Origin: Akebia trifoliata
Lineage: Eukaryota > Streptophyta > Magnoliopsida > Ranunculales > Lardizabalaceae
DNA: 64,000 nt
Direction: 5' to 3'
NCBI GenBank assembly: GCA_017979445.1
Contig: CM030711.1
Coordinates: 14,958,922-15,022,921 of the forward strand
Shown: positions 32,311 to 43,971 of the stretch, one piece after another
How positions within the stretch are numbered: position 1 is the stretch's first letter
How the letters are laid out: the number at the start of each line of letters is the position of its first letter
Position numbers and translations under genes: made by a program
Notes under the pieces: generated by a model
Told to the model about the DNA's origin: nothing
Database searches by the model: none
Seen by the model: the letters and a program-made list of their open reading frames with translations, nothing else

Positions 32311-33284
32311 TGACTCAATAAGAAAGAGTAGACTCAATCTAAGGAAGACATGATCTTGCTAGAAAAAAGGACTCGAGCTAACCCAAATGACTCATGAAAA
32401 CTCAAGACTACCCAAAACGGGCCTGATGAGAACTGAGACATTGCTTACAACCGGTAGGATTGAAGCACTATGATTTTCAAAGAATAACTGGATGATGTTG
32501 AGAAATTTTGAGGTCATTTCTGACTGTTGACTTGATATTGACGTTTATTCTAACTAACCGGATTTACAACCTTATCTTGACGATGGACGATTGAGCTTAG
32601 ATACAATGATAACCCTTAAACCTCTTTGAAGGTGAATTTAACCAATTTCAGTGTCACCCCCTTGATAACATTTTAAATGAACCTTGAGATTTTATTGAAT
32701 TTTGTGCACCAATCCATTAAAAAGTTCATCCATTTAATGATTATTCAGAAGAAAAATATTGACAAATAATGTTTTCATTGAATAATAACTTCAAACATAT
32801 TTCAATAATTTTTCATGCAAATATATATCTTTTGTAAATCATTTTTCCTTCATTTTCTTTTCTTTTGGAAAACATTTTCTTCTGGAAAACATTTTTTCCT
32901 TTGAAAAATAATTTTTATTTGGAAAACATTTTCTCTTGGAAAATATTTCTAGAAAACATTTTTTTCTTAGAAAACATTTTTTCTAGAGAATAACACTTTT
33001 TCTGGAAAACACTTCTTTTGGGAAACATTTTGTCCTAGAAAATACTTTCTTTTTCTTCTTTGAAAATTCGATTTCCATTTAACTGGCCCGGTCCATCATG
33101 ATTGTTGGATCGGGATGGACTGGGTCATTATTGTAAAAGAATGGATTTTTTTTATTGGATCGGTGCACCCATTTTACTTTTCAAAAGCAACATTTTTATC
33201 CTTGAGATCAATTATGCACTCGGATTTCATCATTCACATCATTCACATGCATTCATCAATCACATGCATTCATTCAATAAACAA

Positions 33285-34080
33285 CCCGGGAACACCCACG
33301 ATAAGTTCGAGTCGTGACCTACTGGGAAGGTTTCTAGACTCTAAGCTTACTACGTGCAATGCATTTTCATCTAGCCACCCTTGCCCAAGCACACCTATAT
33401 ACCTTTCGATACGTGGTGACTTGGTTTGATATACCGTGTAGGTGATAATCTAAAACCTCAATTCACTTCTCTGAAGCCAAAAACAGTCAGTTTGATCTCC
33501 AGTTGAGAGGTGGCGCACAATGCTGAGCAAGGGCCTACTTAAATACCTCTCGTCTAGAATAGACGTAGTCTATCCCCCTCGTACAGTAGGGTACAGCGGG
33601 GCAAGATCTTGCTTAGGCACCGGTTTTGACCAAGAAGTGCAATTGATATACTTAGATTACCTTTTATACCTACGGGTACGAGTCAAGAGTTGTAGCTTTC
33701 ATAAATGGTTTGGCATCCCACGAGGGGACCGACCACGTACTAGTACTACGTTGGCAATCGGGACATGCGACTGTGTGGCTCACAATAGGACAAAGGCTCA
33801 GGTCGCTCCAGCCTGGGTGCATCAATATGTCTCTCAGAATCACCTGATCAGACGGTGTTGATGCCCCAGTTCGATATACCCTAAGGTACGTGACTGGAGT
33901 TGTGGGTTTCATGAATGACGTCGCATCTCCGAAGAGACCGGGCCACGCACTAGTGCCACGTTGGCTAAATGGGACGTGTAAGTGAGTAAAGCGATAAACG
34001 TGCATGTGGTGTGTGCAAAGTAAGGTGGGGTGTGCCCGGGGCCTTTTCCAAACAAATGGGCCCATGGCCCAATCAAACCA
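33285..34080 (-). other. Conserved leader block with an internal 210-bp direct repeat
   Basis: This stretch is about 93-95% identical by eye to 52090-52900 and 62120-62925, clearly more conserved than the leader sequence around it. Two diverged copies of about 110 bp start at about 33665 and 33875. They share TATACC...GGTACG, then CATCYC...GAGGGGACCG-like, then ACTAGTRCYACGTTGGC phrases. Overlapping frames on both strands are not conserved as protein, so I read it as an RNA or DNA element. Confidence 0.6.
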
Positions 34081-34654
34081 ATCATTACAACATGAATTAT
34101 ATGGGTCTAAGCATCATTCCAATCACACAAACATTTAATCATGATCAACATTGTGACCAACATCAAACATGCATTCCCAATGATATTATGGCGTATTAAA
34201 TAGGCAATTATCATGAATTAATAATATGGTCCGAACCATGGAAATAAGCATGCACATCACCTTCATATACCAATCATGGTAGTTTATAGTCCCGATCATC
34301 GCAATATTTTGATAAATTTCATAGTCCAATCGAGGGTGTTTTGGGGCGACCAAAAATAATTCAAAATTTCTAAGAATTTCGAGTTAAGGGTATAATAATG
34401 ATCAATGAAATAAAGAGGATGGTTTTGTTCATCATTTTTATTTTTTTATTTTTTAAAAAATAAATTGAGCCCAATCAAGGAAATTCAAAAAAACGAAACA
34501 ACTTGAGCATTTGTCGCCATTAGCAACATTTAAAAAATTTGATTTCGTTATTTTTTAAACTCCCTTTTTTGTTAAAAAAAACTTTCTACTCTTTATTCTT
34601 TTTATTTTGATTTTCCCCTTTTTTTAGAAAATAAATTGGTCTTAAAAAACCAAG

Positions 34655-34965
34655 ATAATAACGTTGAACTTAACGTCGAGATCAGCAGCTTAACGTCGAG
34701 ATCAACAGGTTAACGTCGAGATCAACGTCAGCTTAACGTCGAGATCAGCAGGTTAATCGTCGAGATCAGGAGGTTAGTCGTCGAGATCAGAAGGTTAACG
34801 TCGAGGTCAACTCATAACAGCAGGCTATTCGTCGAGATCAGTCTAACAGTATATCAGCGTCGAGATCAGCCTTTAACAGCGTAGAGATCAACCTTAACAG
34901 CGTAGAGATCAACCTCAACAGCGTCGAGATCAACCTTAACAGCGTCGAAATCAGCCTTACTTCTA
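34655..34965 (-). repeat. About 21-bp tandem repeats in the leader
   Basis: Around 14 copies of a degenerate unit built on TTAACGTCGAGATCAGCAGG, with the core GTCGAGATCA repeated every 17-30 bp. It is only seen in element 2; the leader of the 44-64 kb copies has an 82-bp repeat instead. Confidence 0.85.
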
Positions 34966-35434
34966 TTAAAAACCAATTTCAAACGAGACTTATATTTGAA
35001 TCAAAGGTCTTCTTTTTCTGATCTGACCCACCACCTCTAAAATCTTCTTCGACAGATGAAAGAGACTGATTTTTGGCAAGAAGAACGATTGGGTTTCAAC
35101 ATGGGCTAACAGTTATGAACTCTAATCAGGAGAAAATGATGATTTTGTTTAGGGTTCTACACTAATCGGGCTGAAGTTTCGGCCGATTGAACTGAGAGAT
35201 AAAAGTCGATCTCCATTAAAGAACGCTGAACTAAATGTGAAGATGATGTGGAAAAATAAAAAATAACTTTTGCTCGTTACACACCAACCACATCAGAACT
35301 GTGTTGCTGTTAGCAAAGCGTGCGTACAAATCAAAAAACCCGTTTTCCTTCGTGGCACCCCAATGCAAATCATTGAAAAAGCCCACATCGCTTTACTTGG
35401 GGCGCACCAAAGGGGGCTGCTGTTGGCAGAAACT

Positions 35435-35439
<5 letters not shown>

Positions 35440-35474
<35 letters not shown>
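35440..35474 (+). repeat. T tract in the leader of element 2
   Basis: About 35 consecutive T. A matching A tract lies at 50369-50391 (and a shorter one at about 60401-60413) in the leaders of the 44-64 kb copies. Confidence 0.9.
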
Positions 35475-35477
<3 letters not shown>

Positions 35478-35999
35478 TTCTTTTGTTTGGCTGTCTTATG
35501 GGCAGCATGTCTTGCCTAAAAAAAAACTAAACACCTAAATAATAAAAAAAAACAAAGAAAGAAAAAAAAGACAAATAAATCTAATTTTTTTTTACACCTT
35601 ATCAAATAACATAAAACCGTATTTCTAAGAAAAATCTATAATTATCTAAATAGACATAGATCGACATACCTTTAAAAATAAAGAAAACAACCCCTTTTTT
35701 TTTGTTTCATTATTCCATCATCATTACCCTCAATCACGTTATTCTTTGAAATTTAGTATTATTTTGAGTTACCCTAAGTGACTCTCAATCGAAATACCAA
35801 ACATGTGCCACGTTACCGTACCCGGAATTAGATAGAAATTAATGATTGGGTCAGTAAATAAGCGAACAAAAAACGGTAACCAGACAATAATAAGAAACTA
35901 CCTAAAAATCAAATGGAATAGAAAGAGAGCAAAAACAAATAAAATCTAGGTCAATGGCAATATTCCCAAACTTGGGGTTTTTCAAGTCTGATCCTCAAG

Positions 36000-36018
36000 G
36001 TCCCCAGCGGAGTCGCCA
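36000..36018 (-). other. Primer-binding site of element 2
   Basis: Read on the minus strand: TGGCGACTCCGCTGGGGAC, one base inside the 5' LTR. The first 17 bases are complementary to a tRNA 3' end ...CCCCAGCGGAGTCGCCA, which I recognise as tRNA-Arg (ACG type). tRNA-Arg priming is typical of Ogre-type elements. Confidence 0.85.
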
Positions 36019-36019
36019 C

Positions 36020-37793
36020 TGAAAGCGCCCTCGATCCGCGGGGTATGCGGATCCGCTTTTGACCCTTGAGGTTTGGGAGTCGCCACCTAGTTATTACGGT
36101 CTAGGAACCGATCAATGACTCTAAATGGATAAAAACTAATCTAAAACAAAAAAAAACTGAATTCGGGGATCAAGTTACGGGGTTGGAAGGTGTTAGGCAC
36201 CAACCCCGCCCGGCCAAAGCCGGTCTCTACTAAATTCCCAAGTAAATTACATTGCTAAAATCTAGATAAGAAAATAAATAAAAATAAAAGGTTTACCTTT
36301 CCGATGGCAAGGACTTGGTTCCCTCAGATCTGACAAAAAGAACTCCTTGTACCGTGCTCCCTTACTTCGTTCTGCTTCCGAATTTGACTTCGGATCTCCG
36401 AGGCAAGGTATCTCCTTGTTTTTGAATTTGAACTCGTCAAGTTCGTTGCGGATTTGGGGATGTTTTTAGAAGGCTTTTGGGTGTTTTCTAGACTAAAATT
36501 GAAGGAGGGATGTTAGCTAAGGAGTTGGGGCTCCAAAACTAAGGTTTATGGGGGGCTAGGGGAGCTTCTAGACCTACTTCTCTTAGGGTTTATGATTTTA
36601 TACGAAAATAGGGTGTGAGCACCTCTATTTATAGATGTTTTTAGGGGTTGATTTGGATAGAGTTAGTGTTTAATTAGAAATATTTTAATTAGAGTTGTGT
36701 TTTAGTTTGACTTGTTTTAGGTAGAATTGTGTTTTAATTAGAATTGTTTTAGGTAGAATTGTGTTTTAATTCAAATTGTTTTAGGTAGAATTATTTTTAA
36801 GTTAGAACTCTATTAGATAGAGTTATTATTTAATTAGAATTCTATTATGACTTTTGGTCTTATTTGATTGACTTTTAATGTTTTGACTTTAGTCTTAATT
36901 GATTGACTTTTAATATCTTGACTTTAGTCTTGCTTAATTGACTTTAATTTTGACTTCAGTCTCACTTGATTGACTTTAATACCTTGACTTTAGTCTTGCT
37001 TGATTTACTTTTGGTTTTTGGAGAACCCCTTCCATTATTTCTTTAATTCTTCGGACCCCCAAATGGAGGGGTCCTTAAAGAAATATCCCACGAACCCTCA
37101 ACAATTTTGCCTGAGAGTCCGATTAATCGATTTTTTAGGTTCAAAATTCTAAATTAATTTCATTAATGTTTAAATTTAATTATTTAATGTTTTATTTATT
37201 AATTTCGAATTTTTTAATCATGAAAATTGTGAAATTACCGTTTTGCCCCCGAAGAGGACTTTTCACGTTTTAAGTCAGTTTTTAATGTTCTAGGATGTTT
37301 TAGAATCGGTTTTTCGTAAGGAATTCAATGAGAATGTTGGTTTGTGTCATTTATGAAATTTTTTGTGTGAAATGATTGTGAACTTTATGAGGGGCATTTT
37401 CGTAATTTTGTCAAATTCTGTTAAAATTGGTGAAATGATTTATTTGATTTCGATTTATTATTTTATGTGTTCGAGAGAGTTTTCCTAAGCGTAACGTAGG
37501 CTCTAGGGTCGTTTTGAGGTTAGGGGTATTTTGGTAATTTAATCATTTTTAGTGATTTTTATCGTGAAGCTTCTTTTTGGTCTGCAAGATGATGATTTCT
37601 ATGTTTCTGGGGTCGTATTTTCCTAGCGTAGCGTGGTTTCTAAGGTTTTGTCAATTCGAGATACCTCATCTGGATTTCTGAAACATATCTGGTAACAAAA
37701 TAAAGCAACGGAATACACATCCATCATTGGGAATCCTTGCGATCGGGTTGACGAGTTGATTAATCAGGCGGATGCAAAAATGGGGTGTCTACA
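36020..37793 (-). mobile_element. 5' LTR of element 2
   Basis: 1774 bp. It has a TATA box on the minus strand at 36625-36633 and the AAAGTCAA-type array at about 36850-37015. It differs from 26740-28503 by about eight substitutions, a 6-bp indel near 36650 and a few one-base indels. Confidence 0.94.
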
Positions 37794-37993
37794 CACAACA
37801 ATCAATAACATCTTGTTTACCTTGTCAATACTCCCTCAATACCTATCAAATTTATCCTTCATCTTCACCGTCATAGAACTCAAGAAAGGATCAAGACTTT
37901 TAGACCAATCAGAAATAGTCTTTTCAATGGCACAAACTTTATGAAAATAAGAATTAATAGTGACACAAAGTGAACCCGACATTCGTTTAGAGG
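37794..37993 (-). pseudogene. hAT transposase, upstream part after the insertion
   Basis: The first six bases are the second CACAAC copy. The minus strand then encodes V-C-A-I-E-K-T-I, then M-K-D-K-F-D-R-Y and V-N-K-M-L-L, which lead into V-L-D-P-R-Y on the other side of element 2. These are the expected order and spacing for a hAT transposase. The sequence is cut off at 37994 by element 3, so the zinc finger and most of the catalytic domain are absent from the window. Confidence 0.85.
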
Positions 37994-38690
37994 TGTAGAC
38001 ACCCCATTTTTGCATCCGCTTGATTAATCAACTCGACAACCCGATCGCAATGGTTCCCAATGATGGATGTTTATTCCAATGCTTTATTTTGTTACCAAAT
38101 ATGTTTCAGAAATCCGGATGAGGTATCTCGAACTACAAAACTTTAGAAACCACACTACGCTAGGAAAATACGAACCCAAAAATATAGAAATCATCTTGCA
38201 GATCAAAAAGAAGTTTCACGATAAAAATCACTAAAAATGACCAAATTACCAAAATACCCCTAACATCAAAATAACCCTAGAGCCTATGTTACGATTAGGA
38301 AAATCCTTTCGAACACATAAAACAACAAATCAAAATCAAATAAATCATTTCACCAATTTTAACATAATTTGACAAAATTACGAAAATGCCCCTCATAAAG
38401 TTCATGACCATTTCACACAAAAAATTTCATAAATGACACAAACTAATATTTTCACTGAATTCCTTACGAAAAATCGATTCAAAAACATCCTAAAACATTA
38501 AAAATCGACTTAAAACATGAAAAGTCCTCTCCGGGGGCAAAACGATAATTTCACAATTTTCATAATTAAAAATTTTGAAATTAATAAATAAAATATTAAA
38601 TAATTAAAGTGAAACATTAATGAAATTAATTTAAAATTTTGAACTAAAAAAATCGATCAATCGGACTCTCATAAAAAATTGTTGAGGGTT
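37994..38690 (+). mobile_element. Truncated LTR (first 700 bp)
   Basis: TGTAGACACCCCATTTTTGC at the start, colinear with 41765-42460 of the 3' LTR. It stops at TTGTTGAGGGTTC, before the AAAGTCAA array and the TATA box. Confidence 0.88.
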
Positions 38691-39030
38691 CCCACAAGAA
38701 CCATCGATCAAGGTGCTAAGACCCACAAGAAGGGATCCATCATGTTTTTCACTAGAGGGAGAAGAGTTCTCATTCACAAAAGAACATGAGTTTTTATTCA
38801 AAGTTTGGAAATGTTTGAACGAGTCAATGTCAATACAAAGAACCCAATCACATTCAACTTTGAAAAAGAAGACTAAAGATTGCTCATTCTCAAAAGAAGA
38901 CTGAAGATTGCTCATTCTCAAAAGAAGACTGAAGATTACTTATTCTCAGAAGAAAATTGAAGATTACTCATTCTCAATTTCGTAGAAGAAGACTTTACTC
39001 GACAGAGCAATCAAGACATTAAGTTTCTTA
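38691..39030. repeat. Unassigned filler with a 28-bp repeat
   Basis: This sequence matches neither LTR nor the internal regions of the other elements. It contains about four copies of a 28-bp unit (AGAAGACTGAAGATTGCTCA then TTCTCAAA) at about 38868-38985. It lies exactly at the deletion junction of element 3 and may be captured or filler DNA. Confidence 0.6.
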
Positions 39031-39643
39031 AACTTTAACCAAATCAAGTAGTGTTTCACCAAATGAGGCCTTCTTTGGTCGAACCATTTTCCTGTCTTAC
39101 CAAGAAAAAGAAAACCTTCTTTAGCCCCTTGTAGCCTCTAAAATATCTTTTTTTTTCTAAACCACACCGACCAACTTTGGGAGGGAATCTTAGTATGAAC
39201 TACGTTTTGACCTGATCCCAAAAGAAAAAAAGAAATATTTGGGGTATGTAGGCAACTTGAGAAGTTACTTTAGGCCTGGTCACGCAAATAATAAGTGTAT
39301 TCTCTTAAGAAAAATATCATCTAAAAAGAAAATCCCCTATTGAAAGGTTCAAAAGAAAAGAATGCCAAACTAAGGGCATTAGAAAAAAGAATCAAAAGAA
39401 TTGATAAAAAGAAAAGAATGCCAAACTAGGGGCATTTAGAAAAAATTAAAATAATTGACAGAAAAGAGAGAATATCAAACTAGGGGCATTTTGGAAAGTT
39501 GAGCCTTATATCTTTTCTTTCTAAACCATACCCTAAGCCCATCTATTAAGTCCTCCTGAATGCTAATTGATTCGGTTAAGGTGCAAGGAACCAAGAAGTT
39601 GTCGAGTTGGTTATTCAAGATCATCAAAAAAAAAAAAAGCCCG

Positions 39644-39812
39644 CTAAGTCGAAAACCCGAAAAGGTGACTTAGGCAAAATTTAGGACATAACCATAAAAA
39701 ATGAAAGCCTGCTAGGTTGAAAACCTGAAAAGGCTACCTAGGCAAAAATCAAGGCATCATCAGAAAAAGAAAAACAAAGCCCGCTAGATTGAAAACTTGA
39801 AGAGGCGATCTA
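39644..39812 (+). repeat. 3' UTR hairpin module in element 3
   Basis: Units at 39644-39673 (CTAAGTC/GACTTAG), 39712-39741 (CTAGGT/ACCTAG) and about 39784-39812 (CTAGATT/GATCTAA). The middle one has a stem combination not seen in the other elements, yet it is fully paired. Confidence 0.75.
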
Positions 39813-40462
39813 AGCAAAAATTAAGGCATCATCAAATGGGAGGAAATGTCTCATCAAGAAGAAAAATTCAGAAGGAAGCTTTTGTGTAGAAGCTAAAAAA
39901 TGCAGAACCATTCAAGTCACAATATTCATTTTTCAGCCAAGAGCTCACATCCGACGAAGACAATGTTGAAGTCGAAAAAATCAGAAGTCATCTTGAACAT
40001 TCTAGGATCTTCAAGAGTATGTTTACTTCTTTAAGTATTCGCTAATGGAAGATGTAGAACCATCAACCACTTTGTAGAGAAAGAACTTCTATTCTAATAT
40101 TTATCAAGATTTTTTAAGTCCAGCTCAAGCATTTCTCAAAAATAATGATCAACTCTTTATTGCACATATGATAATCTTAAGAGTCTTAAATTTAAGAGAA
40201 TGTCAGTTCTTCTATCTGTCATACATCATATTTTTCAAGCATAATCCATTCCTTCAGTCTCGTAGTCAAGTCCTAGTTAAAGCCAACCTTGAAACTAGGG
40301 GCATTTTTGAAGGTCATTTAATTTTAAAGTTTTTGTTCTTAATCACATGATAAAAAGAAAATCATACAAAAGCTTAAAATTCCGGCGAAGCCCAGTGATA
40401 ATTATGAATCCAGATGCATGATAAGCCAATAAAGGCCTGATCTTTCAAACTTTGAGCTCGAT

Positions 40463-41130
40463 TTTGAATCATAGAATGAATAGGTTTTTTGAAGTGCCTA
40501 TAAACTTAAGTTCGAGTCCGAGAAACAAGACTCCAACTTTTTGAATCATAGAATGAATAGACTTTTTGAAGTGCCTACAAACCTTAGTTCGAGTCCGAGA
40601 AACGAGATTCCAACTTTTAGAATTATGGAATGAATAGGCTTTTTGAAGTGCCTACAAACCTAAGTTCGAGTCCGAGAAACGAGACTCCAACTTTTTGAAT
40701 CATAGAATGAATAGGCTTTTTGAAGTACCTACAAACCTAAGTTCGAGTCCGAGAAAAGAGACTCCAACTTTTTGAATCATAGAATGAATAGGCTTTTTGA
40801 AGTACCTACAAACCTAAGTTCGAGTCCGAGAAACGAGACTCCAACTTTTTAAATCATAGAATGAATATGCTTTTTGAAGTGCCTATAAACCTAAGTTCGA
40901 GTCCAAGAAACGAGACTCCAACTTTTTGAATCATAGAATGAGTGGGCTTTTTGAAGTACCTACAAACCTAAGTTCGAATCCGAGAAACTAGACTCTAACT
41001 TTTTGAATCATAGAATGAATAGGCTTTTTGAAGTGCCTAAAAACCTAAGTTCGAGTCCGAGAAACGAGACTCCAACTTTTTGAATTATAGGCTTGTGGAA
41101 GTGTCTACAAACCTTAGCTCGAGTCCGAGA
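40463..41130 (+). repeat. 77-bp tandem array of element 3, about 9 copies
   Basis: Unit of 77 bp (for example 40685 to 40762) containing TGAATCATAGAATGAATAGG, CTTTTTGAAGTGCCTACAAA and TTCGAGTCCGAGAAACGAGA then CTCCAAC. Each unit has a hairpin GAGTCCG-AGAAA-CGAGACTC. It is unrelated in sequence to the 34-bp array but occupies the same place in the 3' UTR. Confidence 0.92.
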
Positions 41131-41764
41131 AACGAGACTCCATGTTTTATAGAATTGTTTAAGTTCCTCTAAACCTTAGTCAGATTTCGAGAAACGAGAC
41201 TCCAGTTTTGTTTGAATCATATTGAATTAACAGGATTGTTTAAGTTCTTTAGCCCGAGAAGCGTGGCTACAATAGGTTCGAGTTCGATAAATGAAACTCA
41301 TACTTTTTCGAACTCTACAAAAGAATTTCAAATAGCATTTAACGAAGTTCCTGCAATGTTATGACTTCAATTACTTCATTTTTTGACCTTGTCATAATTG
41401 CTTTCGTTGCATAAGCACATTTCAATTTTGAATCATTATTGTCAGTGAGAGAAGATCTCCAGGAACTGCCACATTTTTACTCAGTAAGCATCACACCTGT
41501 GCACACACGTGCACTTTTTCATTAGTCAAGGAGAATTTTATAAAATTCAAGGATCTGACATTTTCAGTGAGAGCTCACGCTCGAGGACCTGACAACATTT
41601 TTGTTCAGGGAGAGTTTTACACTCAAGGATCTGAATGCCTCGACGAATTGCTAAATCAGGCTGCAAAATGAACTGTCACTAACTTTGACATTCGGATATC
41701 GCACTATCTACCAAAATAGATTTGCTATCTAGTTTGCTTCAACCCTCTGCCAAAGAGGGGCATC

Positions 41765-43493
41765 TGTAGACACCCCATTTTTGCACTCGCCTGATTAATC
41801 AACTCGCCAACCTGATCACAACGATTCCCAATGATGGATGTTTATTCCAATGCTATATTTTGTTATCAGATATATTTCAGAAATTCGGATGAGGTATCTC
41901 GAAATGACAGAATTGTAGAAATCACGCTACGCTAGGAAAATGTGACCCTTGAAACATAGAAATCATCATTTTTTAGACAAAAAGAAGCTTCACGATAAAA
42001 ATCACTAAAAAATGACCAAATTACCAAAATACCCCTAACCTTAAAATATCCCTAGAGCCTACGTTACGATTAGAAAAATCCTTTCGAACACATAAAACAA
42101 CAAATCGAAACCAAATAAATCATTTCACCAATTTTAACAGAATTCGATAAAATTACGAAAATGCCCCTCATAAAGTTCATGACCATTTCACACAAAAATT
42201 TCATAAATGACACAAACTAATATTTTCATTGAATTCCTTTTGAAAAATCAATTCTAAAACATCCTAGAACATTAAAAACCAACTTAAAACGTGAAAAATC
42301 CTCTCCAGGGGTAAAACGGTAATTTCAGAATTTTCATAATTAAAATTTTGAAATTAATAAATAAAATATTAAATAATTAAAGTGAAACATTAATGAAATT
42401 AATTTAAATTTTGAACTAAAAAAAATCGATCAATCGGGCTCTTATGAAAAATTGTTGAAGGTTTGTGAGATATTTCTTTAAGGACCCCTCCATTTGGGGG
42501 TCCAAAGAATTTAAGATATAATAGAGGGGGTTCTCCAAAAATTTAAAGTCAATCAACGAAGACTAAAGTCAATTCAATCAAGTAAGACTAAAGTCAAAAT
42601 TAAAGTCATTAAGCAAGGCTAAAGTCAAGATATTAAAAGTCAATCAATTAAGACTAAAGTCAAAATATTAAAAGTCAATCAAATAAGACTAAAAGTCAAA
42701 AACCCTAATAGAGTTCTAATTAAATAATAACTCTATTTAATAGAGTTCTACCTAAATACAACTCTACCTAAAATAATTCTAATTAAAATACAATTCTACC
42801 TAAAATAATTCTAAGTAAAATACAACTCTAACTAAAAGCACTCTAATTAAACACTAACTCTATCTAAATCAACCCTTAAAAAAATCTATAAATAGGAGTG
42901 CACACACCCTATTTTCGTATCAAATCATAAACCCTAAGAGAAGTAGGTCTAGAAGGCCCCCTAGCCTCCCATAAATCCTAGTTTTGGAGCCCCAACTCCT
43001 TACCTAACATCCCTCCTTCGATTTTAGCCTAAAGAACGCCTAAAAGCCTTCCAAAACCATCCCAAAATCCACAACAAACTTGAAGAGTTCAGATCAAAAA
43101 ATAAGGAGATACCTTGCCTTGGAGATCCGAAATCAAATCCAGAGACAGAACGAAGCAAGGGAGTACGATACAATGAGCTATTTTTGTCAGATCTGAGGGA
43201 ACAAAATCTTTGCTATCGGAAAGGTATAAAATTTTTTATTTTTATTTTTATCTAGGTTTTTAACAATGTGATTTATTTGGGACGTTAGTAGAGACCGGCT
43301 TTGGCCGGGCGGGGTTGGTGCCTAACACCTTCCAACCCCATAACGTGATCCCCGGACTCTTTTTCTCTTTCGTAGATTAGTTTGCCTTTTTTAGAGTCAG
43401 TTTGGTTCCTAGACCTTAACAACTAAGTAGTGACTCCCAAACCTCAAGGGTCAAAAGCGGATCCGCGCACCCCACGGATCAAGGGCGCTTTCA
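41765..43493 (+). mobile_element. 3' LTR of element 3
   Basis: 1729 bp from TGTAGACACCCC to GCGCTTTCA, preceded by AAAGAGGGGCATC. It contains the AAAGTCAA array (about 42545-42700), a TATA box (near 42888) and the U5 hairpins (about 43290-43350). Confidence 0.93.
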
Positions 43494-43971
43494 TTCGTCA
43501 TACAGTTCAAGACCTTATTGACGCTAAAAAAGTTACTGTCCCTGCCCCTGAGCAGCCAAATGTTACTACCAACCCTCTACCCATTTACCAATCTCCTCAG
43601 ACTTTGAACATGGTATCCAATACTCAACTCTCGTTTGACCCAATCCTTCTCATCTGATCAGTTAATCATAAACCTCCTAGCCCCCTCTTACTAGAGTGAC
43701 GGTTCCTAATGAGGTTTTCACCACCAAACGTAGTCTTGGCCAAGAGAGAAGAAGTAAGTCTGAAAAATGCAAAGAATCTGAAGAAGAAGACTCAGTCTAA
43801 CCGCTTGAAAATAGTTTCTCAAGTTTTCAGTCTATAATCAAGTCCGTTGTGGGTAATTCTCTTTAGTTGTTTATGAGTCTTGAGTCTAGTTCTTTCTATC
43901 AATTCAGTAATCAAGTCTGTCTTTTTATTTCTTATTTAGTTCTAGTCAAGTTAGTTTGTCAAGTCTGCAAT
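43494..43971 (+). pseudogene. gag: Gag C-terminal and linker fragment between two LTRs
   Basis: A frame from about 43497 to 43655 matches the gag C-terminal stretch of element 1 (about 1660-1800), followed by linker sequence matching 48830-49000 in inverted orientation. It is broken by stops at about 43656 and after. It starts abruptly at the end of the element 3 LTR and ends abruptly at an inverted LTR, so it is a piece of an element into which both were inserted or joined. Confidence 0.75.

Larger units (their letters stand above)
32600..35999 (-). other. Long leader of element 2
   Basis: About 3.4 kb between the PBS and the coding remnants, with no supportable gene. It includes repeated A/T-rich GGAAAACATTTT motifs (32850-33020), a conserved GC-richer block (33285-34080), a 21-bp repeat array (34655-34965) and a T tract (35440-35474). 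The end nearest the coding part matches the leader end of element 1. Confidence 0.7.
26740..37793 (-). mobile_element. Element 2: young, non-autonomous Tat/Ogre-type element
   Basis: 11,054 bp, minus strand, with both LTRs (36020-37793 is 5', 26740-28503 is 3'), PBS, PPT, and CACAAC on both sides. By eye the LTRs differ by about eight substitutions and a few small indels in 1.76 kb. Inside are a 3.4-kb leader, a short stretch of the pre-RT linker, the C-terminal half of integrase and a 2.7-kb 3' UTR. Gag, protease, RT, RNase H and the integrase N-terminus are missing. It must have used proteins from another element. It sits in the hAT transposase gene, between the codons before V-L-D-P-R-Y and those upstream. 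Confidence 0.93.
39030..41764 (+). other. 3' UTR of element 3
   Basis: It begins with the last codons of integrase (ACCAAATCAAG near 39040), then the conserved TAGGCAACTTGAGAAG block (39197-39285), a hairpin set (39644-39812), GGGGCATTT stretches, a 77-bp array (40463-41130) and the PPT (about 41752-41764). Confidence 0.8.
37994..43493 (+). mobile_element. Element 3: heavily deleted Tat/Ogre-type element
   Basis: It begins with an LTR piece (37994-38690), continues with 340 bp of unassigned sequence, then the end of integrase, a 3' UTR, a PPT and a full 3' LTR (41765-43493). PBS, leader, gag and most of pol are missing. The flanks do not form a TSD (hAT sequence on the left, gag sequence on the right), so the two LTR parts may come from different insertions or the locus was rearranged. 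Confidence 0.8.

Noticed and set aside
36000..36020. tRNA-like sequence near the LTR edge
   Set aside because: Only the 3' 17-19 bases match a tRNA; it is the primer-binding site, not a tRNA gene. I found no tRNA or rRNA gene in the window.
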